Assembly: GCA_041394705.1 (NCBI GenBank)
Contig: JAWKHS010000016.1
Span: 1-64,000, forward strand
Source of the DNA: Vicinamibacterales bacterium
GTDB lineage: Bacteria; Acidobacteriota; Vicinamibacteria; Vicinamibacterales; UBA2999
DNA: 64,000 bases
Direction: 5' to 3'
The notes beneath the pieces were generated by a model. The model was given only the letters and a program-made list of their open reading frames with translations. It ran no database searches and was not told the origin of the DNA. A program made the position numbers and the translations under genes. This document shows positions 36,427 to 44,067 of the stretch, one piece after another. Every line of letters begins with the position of its first letter. The stretch's first letter is position 1.

Positions 36427-38115
36427 ATGACGGCAGCGGATCGGGGCGCGACGGGTCGGGTGGCGGCGTGGACGGCGGGGCTCCTGGGCCTGGCGGCGAT
36501 GGTGGCACCCCCGGCCAGCGCTCAGGCATTGGGCACGTTCTCGTGGCAGCTCCAGCCGTACTGCAATGTCGTCACGGTCCAGATCACGCAGCACGGCGCG
36601 CTCTACGGGCTCGATGGCTTCGACGACCAGTGCGGTGCGGGCCAGCGCGCCACGCTCGTCGGCACTGCCACGCCCAATCCCGACGGCACCATCGGGTTCG
36701 GCCTCCACCTGGTCACGGCGCCGGGAGGCCGCGGCCTGGACATCGACGCCCGGATCTCGCCGGCCACGCTCGGCGGTCCCTGGACCGACGGCGCGGGCCA
36801 CGGCGGCACGTTCGCGTTCGGCGCCCACACGGGCGGCAGCCCGCGGCCGGCCCCGCCAGCGCCCGGCGGGCTCACGGCCGGCTCGGTCACGGCCGTCCAC
36901 CTCGCGGCGGGCGCGGTGACGACGGCCGCCCTCGCGCCGGCGGCGGTCGGTGCCGCCCAGATCAACCAGGCCCAGGTGCAGGCCCGGGTGTCCGGCACGT
37001 GTCCCAAGGGCCAGGCGCTGCGCGGCGTCAATGCCAATGGATCAGTCGTCTGCTCGGACGCCCTGACCAGCGTGGCGTCCGGTACGGCACCGGCCGTCGC
37101 CATCGGCAGCGACGGGATGCCGATCATGGCGTTCCGCCAGGAGGGCAGCAAGGTTCTGGGGGTCGTGCACTGCGGCAATCCGGCCTGCACGCTGGGCAAC
37201 GACATCGTGTTCCCACCGGCCGGGACCTCCGCAGGCCTCGAGCCCGCCATCGCGATCGGCACCGACGGATTCCCCATCATCAGCCATCTGGACGACACGG
37301 CCCTCACACTGCTCGTGACGCACTGCCAGAACGTCACGTGCACGGCCTCCACGACGACGACTCCGGATCTCTCGACCAATGCGGTCGGCGCCTGGTCGTC
37401 CATCGCGATCGGGCTCGACGGACTGCCCATCATCAGCCACGTGGACTTCAGCGTCCCCGCGACCCTTCGGGTGACGCACTGCGGAAACATCGCGTGCACG
37501 GGCCGCAGCACCTCGACGACGGTGGACGCCCCGGCGACGGGCTTCGCCGGGTTCTACTCGTCGATCGCCATTGGGGCGGACGGCCTGCCCATCATCAGCC
37601 ACCAGCAATTGACCGGTTCCACCGGAGCGTTGCGCGTCACGCACTGCGGCGACATCCAGTGCTCGGCTGGCAATGTCTCGACCACGGTCGACGCCCCAGG
37701 TACGAAGGCCGGGAACCGGACCTCCATCGCGATCGGCGCCGACGGCCGTCCAATCGTCGTACACGGCGATGAACCGTCGTGGGCGCTGCGCGTGACACAC
37801 TGCACCGACGTCGCCTGCACCAGCGCCACGACGACCGTCATGCCGGGCGCCCGCTCGCCGAGGATGGTCATCGGCCCCGACGGCCTGCCCCTCATCGGGG
37901 CGCAGGACACCACGCTGTGGGCCCTGCAAGTGACGCATTGCGGCAACGCCACCTGCACGGCGGGCAACGTCGTGTCGCTCGTCGACGACGCCTCCTCCGA
38001 AACGGGCTATTTCCCGTCGATCGCCGTGGCACCAGACGGCCTGCCGATCGTCGGCTACCACGACCAGGCGCACGACGTGCGCGCGGCGAAGTGCGGCACT
38101 GCGACGTGCCAGTAG
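36427..38115 (+). CDS. Secreted seven-repeat protein sharing the 18.4-kb N-terminal domain
   Basis: A 562-residue preprotein with signal region LLGLAAMVAPPASAQA. Residues about 35-140 are the same module as in the 18.4-kb protein (LGTFSWQLQPYCNV, LDGFDDQCGAG, NPDGTIGFGLHLVTAPGG). A short linker (SVTAVHLAAGAVTTAALAPA) leads to a segment CPKGQALRGVNANGSVVC. Then about 340 residues hold seven repeats of about 48 residues, each with SIAIGxDGLPIISH, LRVTHCGN and a second cysteine four to five residues on; the last is cut short. Seven repeats suggest a seven-bladed propeller with one disulfide per blade. It follows the ECF sigma gene by 176 bases and could be its target. Function unknown. Confidence 0.8.
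   Translation: MTAADRGATGRVAAWTAGLLGLAAMVAPPASAQALGTFSWQLQPYCNVVTVQITQHGALYGLDGFDDQCGAGQRATLVGTATPNPDGTIGFGLHLVTAPGGRGLDIDARISPATLGGPWTDGAGHGGTFAFGAHTGGSPRPAPPAPGGLTAGSVTAVHLAAGAVTTAALAPAAVGAAQINQAQVQARVSGTCPKGQALRGVNANGSVVCSDALTSVASGTAPAVAIGSDGMPIMAFRQEGSKVLGVVHCGNPACTLGNDIVFPPAGTSAGLEPAIAIGTDGFPIISHLDDTALTLLVTHCQNVTCTASTTTTPDLSTNAVGAWSSIAIGLDGLPIISHVDFSVPATLRVTHCGNIACTGRSTSTTVDAPATGFAGFYSSIAIGADGLPIISHQQLTGSTGALRVTHCGDIQCSAGNVSTTVDAPGTKAGNRTSIAIGADGRPIVVHGDEPSWALRVTHCTDVACTSATTTVMPGARSPRMVIGPDGLPLIGAQDTTLWALQVTHCGNATCTAGNVVSLVDDASSETGYFPSIAVAPDGLPIVGYHDQAHDVRAAKCGTATCQ
37090..38112 (+). repeat. Seven tandem coding repeats of about 145 bp
   Basis: The protein units begin at AVAIGSDGMPIM, AIAIGTDGFPIISH, SIAIGLDGLPIISH, SIAIGADGLPIISH, SIAIGADGRPIVVH, MVIGPDGLPLIG and SIAVAPDGLPIVGY. 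Spacing is 45-55 codons. The middle units are the most alike, as expected for duplication inside the gene. Confidence 0.85.
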
Positions 38116-38167
38116 GGACGACGGCCGAGCGCCGGACGGCCGGTGATGCCGGCCGCACACGTCCGCG

Positions 38168-39283
38168 CTAGGCGGAGAGGGCCTGCTGCATCCGTTCGGC
38201 CTCCGGCACCAGCGACGCGATCGAGGCGTACGGCGTGGGCGTGAGCGCCGCGGGGGCGAACCGCTCGAGGTAGCTGTCGATCGGGTCGAACCCGATCGCC
38301 GTGTTCACCAGGTGGCGAATGGCGTCCTCGCGCGCGGCGGCGTCGCCCTGTACCAGGCCTTCCACGAACCGTCCCCAGTGCGCGACCGAATGGTCCGGCA
38401 AGGCGGGCCAGCGAATCGGCTGGCCAAGGTAGGCCAGGGCTTCCCACAGCGGAGCCCGCAGCAGGTCGTCGTCCAGCGCGCGCTCCTGCTCGCGCATCCA
38501 GGCGACGGGCTCCGGCCGGAGCATGGACGCCTCGGAGTCCAGGATCCCGGCGAAGGGAAAGAACCGCAGGTCGCAGCTGATGCGCGTGGGCTGGGGCCCG
38601 GGCGTCGGCTCCGGGAGCACGGCCGCGCCGCTTCCATGCAGCATCAGGAAGTGGAAGATCACGACCTCGCCGAGCCGCGGCTGGTATTCCACGACCGGAC
38701 CGACGCGATCGATGCCGTCGCAGGCATCGTGTCGAGGCAGCCAGCGGTTGGCCAGCAGCCCGTGCCGATGCGAGCCCGGGTAGAAGTACAGCGCCTTGCC
38801 GTCGAACGTGTTGAGGGGCACCCAGCACACGACGGCGCTCGGCGTCGTCAGCACCCGGGCGGCCGTGAACTCGTTGTGGATGCCGTAGAGCGACTGCACC
38901 TCGCGGCCGTCGCCGTGATAGCCGTGCAGGATCACGTCGCGCTGGGCGCGCGGCTTGAGCTGGTAGTGGAACGTCTGGCTCGTGTGGACGAGCGGCCCCA
39001 CGAGCCTGACGAGCAGCTCGCCGAACACGGCGTGGCTGGCGTCACGGAGCTCGGGCGTCATCTGTCCGCGCGCCAGCTTCGCCCGCACGTCGCCCGTGAT
39101 CTCGGCGCCGCCAGCCTGCCCTGCCGCGCGAATCGCGGCCGCCGACAACCCGCTCTGCTCCGCGAGCATGCGGGTCAGGATGTCGAGCGGGCCGGGATCG
39201 ACATCGGTGAGGACGACGACGCCGTCGCGCTGGAAGCCGGCGACGATGGCGTCGAGATTGGCGGATGTGAGGGCGTAGTGCAT
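38168..39283 (-). CDS. Phytanoyl-CoA dioxygenase (PhyH)-family protein
   Basis: A 371-residue protein of the Fe(II)/2-oxoglutarate PhyH family. The opening FQRDGVVVLTDVDPGPLD is typical. The iron site would be H-x-E in LYGIHNEFTAARV together with the distal histidine in FHFLMLHGSGAA; an arginine for 2-oxoglutarate lies in TRISCDLRFFPF. The middle strand WVPLNTFDGKALYFYPGSH also fits. Using glutamate in place of the usual aspartate is a conservative change. The substrate is unknown; members hydroxylate lipids or small metabolites in the cytoplasm. An in-frame ATG 21 codons upstream is less likely. Confidence 0.85.
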   Translation of the reverse strand: MHYALTSANLDAIVAGFQRDGVVVLTDVDPGPLDILTRMLAEQSGLSAAAIRAAGQAGGAEITGDVRAKLARGQMTPELRDASHAVFGELLVRLVGPLVHTSQTFHYQLKPRAQRDVILHGYHGDGREVQSLYGIHNEFTAARVLTTPSAVVCWVPLNTFDGKALYFYPGSHRHGLLANRWLPRHDACDGIDRVGPVVEYQPRLGEVVIFHFLMLHGSGAAVLPEPTPGPQPTRISCDLRFFPFAGILDSEASMLRPEPVAWMREQERALDDDLLRAPLWEALAYLGQPIRWPALPDHSVAHWGRFVEGLVQGDAAAREDAIRHLVNTAIGFDPIDSYLERFAPAALTPTPYASIASLVPEAERMQQALSA

Positions 39284-39385
39284 GGGTGACGTGAGACTCC
39301 GAACCCGATCGTCGGCCATCGGTCGGCCCGGCGGCAAGGGCCACACTGACCGGCGATGCGCAGTTTCGTCCCGCGCCGCCCGGTG

Positions 39386-40663
39386 TCAGGCGCTCGCCGC
39401 GGCATCGCCGACGCCGTAGTGCAACAGGACGCGGCGCACGGTGAGGCCCTGCACGAGAATCGAGAAGACGACGACCGCGTAGGTGGCGGCCAGGAGGTAG
39501 TCGCGCGCGGGGAACGGCGGCAGCGACAGCACCATGGCCACCGAGATGCCGCCGCGCAGGCCGCTCCACGTCAGCACCGGCACGATGCCGGGCAGGTAGC
39601 GGCCCCGGATGCTCATGGCCGCGATGGGCGCGCTGACCGACACCAGGCGCGCCAGGAGCGCGACCGGCACGGCCACCAGGCCCACCAGCAGCGGCGTGAC
39701 GCCCGCCGGCACGGCGAACACCTCGATGCCGAGCAGGAGGAAGAGGACCGCGTTCAGGATCTCGTCGAGCATCTGCCAGAAGGCGTCCACGTGCTCGCGC
39801 GTCCGTTCGCTCATCGCGAAGCGCCGGCCCGGGTTCCCGATGAGCAGGCCCTCGATCACGACCGCGATGGGCCCCGACACGTGCACCCAGAAGGAGAGCG
39901 AGTAGGTGAACATCACCAGGGCCAGCGTGATGAGCAGCTCCAGCGAGTGGTCGTCGAGGCTCTTGAGCGCGTGGTACCCGACGTAGCCCAGGCCCAGGCC
40001 GAGCGCCGCGCCGCCGAGGACCTCGCGCAGGAAGAACGTCGTCAGCCCGGTGGCCGTCACCCGGATCGTCTCCACTTCGACGCCGTGCAGGCCCGCGACC
40101 GAGACGAGGGCGAAGAACACGACCACCGCGACGCCGTCGTTGAAGAGCGACTCGCCGGCAATCTGCGCCTCGAGGCTCCGTGGCGCCTTCAGCTCCTTCA
40201 GGAGCCCCATCACCGCGATGGGGTCGGTGGGCGAGATGAGCGCGCCGAACACGAGGCAGATGACCAGCGGCACCTCCACGCCGACCATCCCGAACGCCAG
40301 GTACATCAGCCAGCCGACGGCCGCCGTGGACATGAGCACCCCGACGGTGGCGAGCGTGCCGATCGTCCATTTGTTCCGGAAGAGATCGTCCAGGTCGATG
40401 TGGAGGGCGCCGGCGAACAGGAGGAAGCTCAGCATGCCGTGCATGAGCGCCTCGTTGAAGTCGATCTCGCCCAGGAACTCGGCAACCGCGGTCCGCAGCC
40501 CCCACGCGGGCGCCACTCGATCGACGGCGACGAGCAGGAATGAGCTCACGAGGGCCACGGCGAGCGTGCCCGTGGTGGCCGGCAGCTTGAGGATGCGGTG
40601 ATTGAAGTAGCCGGAAAGCGCGGCCACGGCAATCAGCACCGCGGCGGTGTCGAATGCGTTCAT
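39386..40663 (-). CDS. Na+/H+ antiporter, CPA1 (NhaP/NHE-like) family
   Basis: A 425-residue inner-membrane protein with about 12 helices. CPA1 signatures are FGALISPTDPIAVMGLLKEL and the ion-binding ND pair in GESLFNDGVAVVVFFAL; SGLRGGISVAMVLSLP lies near the end, the arginine-containing motif of TM11. It exchanges Na+ or K+ for H+ in pH and salt homeostasis. The leader region contains a strong stem-loop (40701-40729) with a competing alternative stem. The ATG has no obvious Shine-Dalgarno. Confidence 0.94.
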   Translation of the reverse strand: MNAFDTAAVLIAVAALSGYFNHRILKLPATTGTLAVALVSSFLLVAVDRVAPAWGLRTAVAEFLGEIDFNEALMHGMLSFLLFAGALHIDLDDLFRNKWTIGTLATVGVLMSTAAVGWLMYLAFGMVGVEVPLVICLVFGALISPTDPIAVMGLLKELKAPRSLEAQIAGESLFNDGVAVVVFFALVSVAGLHGVEVETIRVTATGLTTFFLREVLGGAALGLGLGYVGYHALKSLDDHSLELLITLALVMFTYSLSFWVHVSGPIAVVIEGLLIGNPGRRFAMSERTREHVDAFWQMLDEILNAVLFLLLGIEVFAVPAGVTPLLVGLVAVPVALLARLVSVSAPIAAMSIRGRYLPGIVPVLTWSGLRGGISVAMVLSLPPFPARDYLLAATYAVVVFSILVQGLTVRRVLLHYGVGDAAASA

Positions 40664-40693
40664 GTCGGCGTGCGCCGGGAGGGGCGTGCAACG

Positions 40694-40729
40694 CCTCCGC
40701 GCGACGTCTGCGGAGGCCGCAGGCGTCGC
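40694..40729 (-). promoter_or_regulatory. Stem-loop with alternative pairing upstream of the antiporter
   Basis: Bases 40701-40713 and 40717-40729 form a 13-bp stem with a 3-nt loop and one mismatch or wobble. CCTCCGC (40694-40700) can instead pair with GCGGAGG (40710-40716), which would break the first stem. The structure ends about 30-40 nt before the antiporter ATG on the minus strand. This is the geometry of a leader switch, but no known riboswitch class is recognised. Confidence 0.4.
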
Positions 40730-40878
40730 GGCACGTCATGCTCCATCGGACGTCCCTGCCGGGTCAACCGCACGCCCGGCGCGGGCCGGACGCGCGCGCC
40801 CCGGGGGATGTCATCGGTTTGTAACAACGCAATCGCGCGCGGGCGCTGGACGGCCCGCGGGGCGCTCGACCGCAGGGG

Positions 40879-40884
40879 TATACT
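40879..40884 (+). promoter_or_regulatory. Putative -10 box for the NHL lipoprotein gene
   Basis: TATACT stands 55 nt before the ATG at 40940; the gene has its own GAGGAG, so this transcript would have a normal leader. Confidence 0.35.
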
Positions 40885-40939
40885 CGGCGACGTTTTCGCC
40901 CGAACCGGGTTCGGCGCCTTTCTTCGAGGAGATCGACCG

Positions 40940-42055
40940 ATGACCATCCGCCTGATGCTGTCGACGACCCTGGCGGTCGGCTTGGTGGCGTGTTCGACAC
41001 CTCCCGGTCAGCCAGCCCCCACCGCGCAGGACACGCCGGCCACGCCGGCGGCCGCCCCACCGGCCGGCGGCGGCCTGGCTGGCACCGCCGAGCAGCGGGC
41101 CAAACAAGAGGAGCTGGAGAAGGCCACGCCCCAGCTCAAGGTCACCGAGCAGGTGCTCAACCTGTCGGTGCCTGGGCAGACGATCGGCGAGACCGTGGGG
41201 GTGGCGAAGAACGCCGCCGGCAACCTGTTCGTGTTCTCGCGCACCGGCAAGACCGCGCAGGTGAAGGGCAGCGCGGCCTCGATGCTGTTCGAGTTCGACC
41301 CCTCGCTGAAGTACGTCAAGGAGTGGGGGCCGAACAGCTACGGCGCCGGCTTCGCTCACACGGTCCGCGTGGACAAGGACCAGAACGTGTGGGTCGTGGA
41401 CGAAGGCTCGAACATGGTCATCAAGTACCGGCCGGACGCGAGCGTGGCGATGGTGCTCGGGCGGAAGGAAGAGCCGCTCGACTGGCTCGAGCGCTTCACG
41501 GAGGAAGGCGATCACCTGGAGGGCACGCCCAACCCGCGGCCCGGCGTCTTCAACCGGCCCACCGACGTCACCTGGGACAACGACGGCAACATCTTCGTGT
41601 CCGACGGGTACAACAACTCGCGCGTGGCGAAGTTCACGAAGGACGGGACCTGGGTGAAGGCCATCGGCGAACGCGGCGCCGCGCCGAACCAGTTCAACAC
41701 GCCTCACGGCATCACCTCCGACGCCACGGGCAACATCTACGTGGCCGACCGCGGCAACCGCCGGGTGCAGGTGTTCAATCCCGACCTGGAGCCCGTGCGC
41801 ATCATCGAGGGCATGGGCGCGCCGTGGTCCGTCTGCGTGTCGCCGGGCGCCACGCAGTACCTCTTCAGCGGCGACGGCAACGGCAAGATCTACAAGTTCA
41901 GCCTGGACGGCACGCTCGTGGGCTGGGCGCAGACCAGCCTCGGCCACGGGCAGAGCGGCTGCCTGGTGCACGAGCTGCACTGCGAGTCCGAGGCCGTGCT
42001 CTACAAGGGCGACTGCTCCACCTGGACGGTGGAGAAGATCACCATCGCGCCGTAG
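40940..42055 (+). CDS. NHL-repeat beta-propeller lipoprotein
   Basis: A 371-residue lipoprotein precursor with a lipobox (AVGLVACSTPP) and a Pro/Ala-rich linker after the cysteine. The rest is a six-bladed NHL propeller: GVAKNAAGNLFVFSRTG, TVRVDKDQNVWVVDEGSNMV, PTDVTWDNDGNIFVSDGYNN, PHGITSDATGNIYVADRGNR and VCVSPGATQYLFSGDGNGKI. The layout resembles peptidyl-alpha-hydroxyglycine amidating lyase propellers, but the enzyme activity is not evident. Bacterial relatives are surface or periplasmic binding proteins. GAGGAG lies 9 nt upstream of the ATG. Confidence 0.88.
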   Translation: MTIRLMLSTTLAVGLVACSTPPGQPAPTAQDTPATPAAAPPAGGGLAGTAEQRAKQEELEKATPQLKVTEQVLNLSVPGQTIGETVGVAKNAAGNLFVFSRTGKTAQVKGSAASMLFEFDPSLKYVKEWGPNSYGAGFAHTVRVDKDQNVWVVDEGSNMVIKYRPDASVAMVLGRKEEPLDWLERFTEEGDHLEGTPNPRPGVFNRPTDVTWDNDGNIFVSDGYNNSRVAKFTKDGTWVKAIGERGAAPNQFNTPHGITSDATGNIYVADRGNRRVQVFNPDLEPVRIIEGMGAPWSVCVSPGATQYLFSGDGNGKIYKFSLDGTLVGWAQTSLGHGQSGCLVHELHCESEAVLYKGDCSTWTVEKITIAP

Positions 42056-42116
42056 TCCCACCGCTCGCGCCCGTCATGGCCCACCGGTCCTCTTCCCCGG
42101 GGGCCGGCGGGCGAAT

Positions 42117-42149
42117 CTACTTTACAGAACAAAGAACTTTGATCTAAGG
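42117..42149 (+). promoter_or_regulatory. A+T-rich promoter with internal dyad
   Basis: In a local island of A+T, TTTACA (42121-42126, like a -35 box) and TCTAAG (42143-42148, a poor -10 box) are 16 nt apart. Between them CAAAG and CTTTG form a perfect dyad, CAAAGAACTTTG (42130-42141). The position inside the spacer fits a repressor operator, most simply for the winged-helix protein encoded two genes on. Confidence 0.45.
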
Positions 42150-42156
42150 TTCCCTG

Positions 42157-42735
42157 GTGCGCTCCACCGGACTCGACGACCGCGCCGCCGACTCGCTGGA
42201 GTTCATCCGGGCCACGATGGCGCGCAGCGCGTCGTTCACGGTGGTGCCGGGCTGGGGCGGCGTGGGCATGGGGGCGGTGGGCCTGGCGGCGGCCGTCGGC
42301 GCCAGCCGCGCACCGGATCCGCGGACATGGCTGACGGTCTGGCTGCTGGCGGCCGTCGTGGCGGGCAGCATCGGCCTGGTCACCCTGCACCTCAAGGCGC
42401 AGCGCCACCAGGTGGCCATCTGGTCCGCGTCGGGCCGGCGGTTCCTGCAGGGCTTCCTGCCGGCACTGGTCGCCGGCGCCGTCCTGACCGCCGGTCTCGT
42501 CCGGCAGGGCGCCTACGAGGCGCTGCCGCCCACGTGGTTGTTGCTCTACGGCGCCGGCGTGCTGGCGGGGGCGACAGCCAGCGTGCAGATCCTCACCTGG
42601 CTCGGCGTGGCGCTGATGGCGCTGGGCGGCGCGGCCTCGCTCGTCAACGGATTCGGCGATCTGTGGCTCGGCGCGGGATTCGGCCTGCTCCACGTGGTGT
42701 TCGGCAGCCTGGTGGCGAGGCGATATGGCGGCTAG
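42157..42735 (+). CDS. Membrane protein of unknown function paired with a regulator
   Basis: A 192-residue protein starting at GTG. A short cytoplasmic N-terminus (LDDRAADSLEFIRATMARS) is followed by about six hydrophobic segments, among them PRTWLTVWLLAAVVAGSIGL, TWLLLYGAGVLAGATAS and LTWLGVALMALGGAASLV. No charged catalytic cluster is visible. It overlaps the winged-helix regulator gene by 11 bases, so the two are translationally coupled. This pairing of a small membrane protein with a winged-helix regulator is common in Acidobacteria, where the membrane partner is thought to influence the regulator; that role is inference. Confidence 0.75.
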   Translation: MRSTGLDDRAADSLEFIRATMARSASFTVVPGWGGVGMGAVGLAAAVGASRAPDPRTWLTVWLLAAVVAGSIGLVTLHLKAQRHQVAIWSASGRRFLQGFLPALVAGAVLTAGLVRQGAYEALPPTWLLLYGAGVLAGATASVQILTWLGVALMALGGAASLVNGFGDLWLGAGFGLLHVVFGSLVARRYGG

Positions 42736-43111
42736 TCGCGGCGCCACTCGCCGGCGCGAGGCCGAGCCGTCGCGGGCGGCCACACCCGTGGCGCGGGCCA
42801 CGCCTGCCGCGGCGCCCGCCGATCTCGACCGCCTGATCCACGACCGGACGCGGCTGGCCATCGTCAGCGCCCTGGCCGCGCAGGCGCCCATGAGCTTCAC
42901 CGATCTCAAGGCCGCCACGGACACGTCGGACGGCAACCTGAGCGTCCACGCACGAAAGCTGGAGGAGGCGGGCTATCTGGCCTGCTCCAAGAGCTTCGAG
43001 GGCCGGATGCCGCGCACGGAGTATCAGTTGACGGCGCGAGGACGGCTGGCGCTCCAGAAGTATCTCGATCACATGGAGGCCATCATCCGCCACGCGCGGA
43101 AGGCCCGGTGA
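42725..43111 (+). CDS. Winged-helix DNA-binding regulator
   Basis: A 128-residue protein with a charged, flexible N-terminus (about 35 residues) and one winged-helix domain: LDRLIHDRTRLAIVSALAAQ, MSFTDLKAATDTSDGNLSVH (recognition helix), ARKLEEAGYLACSKSFEGRM, RTEYQLTARGRLALQKYLDH. This is the MarR/ArsR-like single-domain type that represses its own operon. The dyad at 42130-42141 is the best candidate operator. The start ATG lies inside the preceding gene. Confidence 0.9.
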   Translation: MAASRGATRRREAEPSRAATPVARATPAAAPADLDRLIHDRTRLAIVSALAAQAPMSFTDLKAATDTSDGNLSVHARKLEEAGYLACSKSFEGRMPRTEYQLTARGRLALQKYLDHMEAIIRHARKAR

Positions 43112-43151
43112 TCCCGTGACCACTGCCGACACCGCCACTCGAGGCCCGATC

Positions 43152-43472
43152 ATGACCAACACGCGAATCAACCGCATGAGCGCCGTCGCGCTCCTGGTCC
43201 TGTCGCTGACGGCGTCGATCGTCCCCTGGTTCCTGGCGTGGCTGAAGGGCTTCGACAGGCCGCCCGCCGCCGACGAGGAAGCGCCGGCCCACATCTTCCA
43301 GCTCTCGATCGCCCTGATGGTGCCGGCGATGCTCGTGTACCTGGCCACCGCCGACTGGTCGCGTCCCTGGCCGCTCGTGCGTCGCGTGGCGCTGCCGGTC
43401 ACGCTGACGGCGCTGTCGATCGCGGCGCTCTTCTACTACGAGCACGTCTACGCCCCGGCCCACTTCCAGTAG
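43152..43472 (+). CDS. Small three-helix membrane protein
   Basis: A 106-residue protein with three hydrophobic segments (SAVALLVLSLTASIVPWFLAW, FQLSIALMVPAMLVYLATAD and VALPVTLTALSIAALFYYEH). The short region PPAADEEAPAH between the first two is soluble. A GTG at 43116 would add 12 residues; I prefer the ATG with GAGG 8 nt upstream. It follows the regulator by 40 bases and probably belongs to the same operon. No family is recognised. Confidence 0.7.
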   Translation: MTNTRINRMSAVALLVLSLTASIVPWFLAWLKGFDRPPAADEEAPAHIFQLSIALMVPAMLVYLATADWSRPWPLVRRVALPVTLTALSIAALFYYEHVYAPAHFQ

Positions 43473-43495
43473 CCAAAGGGGTTGAGGCAGCCGAC

Positions 43496-44050
43496 ATGAC
43501 CGCCCGGGTCGCCACGTTCGTCGCCGCCACGCTCTGCGCGTCGTGCGGGACGTTCTCGCCGTCGACGGACGACCTCCGGGGCGACCCGCACGGACATCTC
43601 ATCTGGGCGGCGCGCACGGGTGACGTGGCGGCCATCCGCGCGCTTGCGGCGGCCGGCATCGACCTGGATGCCTCCACGGCCACCGCTCGCGCCTTCGTCT
43701 TCCCCGACCTCGATCACCGCGGCTGGACCGCGCTGCAGCACGCCGTGCAGAAGCGACGGATCGACGTGGTGCGCGTGCTGCTCGAGTGCGGCGCAAGCGC
43801 CGACGCCCGCCAGGCCGGCACCACGACGACGCCGCTCGTCATCGCGGCAGGTCACGAGGACCCGGCCATCATGCGGCTGCTGCTCGCCGCCGGCGCCGAC
43901 CCGGCGCTGGGCCGACAGGCCCTGACCGAGGAGGCCCCGGGAGGGCCCCTGTGGCACGTCATCGAGCGCATCGGGGAGCACGTGAGCGGCGACTGGTCGC
44001 GATCGCTGGCCCTCGAACGCCTGGGCACCACGGGGCCGTCCCGTCCGTGA
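43496..44050 (+). CDS. Ankyrin-repeat protein, probably exported
   Basis: A 184-residue protein with a short hydrophobic N-terminus (MTARVATFVAATLCASCGTF) that may be a lipoprotein signal, although CAS before the cysteine is not a standard lipobox. Three ankyrin units follow: HLIWAARTGDVAAIRALAAA, GWTALQHAVQKRRIDVVRVL and TPLVIAAGHEDPAIMRLLLA. It is a binding protein, with no catalytic residues seen. Its TGA overlaps a GTG that could start the TIR gene, and the TIR ATG is 17 bases further on, so the two are probably translated together. Confidence 0.85.
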   Translation: MTARVATFVAATLCASCGTFSPSTDDLRGDPHGHLIWAARTGDVAAIRALAAAGIDLDASTATARAFVFPDLDHRGWTALQHAVQKRRIDVVRVLLECGASADARQAGTTTTPLVIAAGHEDPAIMRLLLAAGADPALGRQALTEEAPGGPLWHVIERIGEHVSGDWSRSLALERLGTTGPSRP

Positions 44051-44067
44051 TTCGAACGGACGGGCCA

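Noticed and set aside
44047..44067. GTG at 44047 as the TIR protein start, overlapping the ankyrin stop
   Set aside because: Possible by coupling, but it adds only seven residues ahead of the first TIR strand and has no ribosome-binding site; the ATG at 44068 is simpler. Left open as an alternative.
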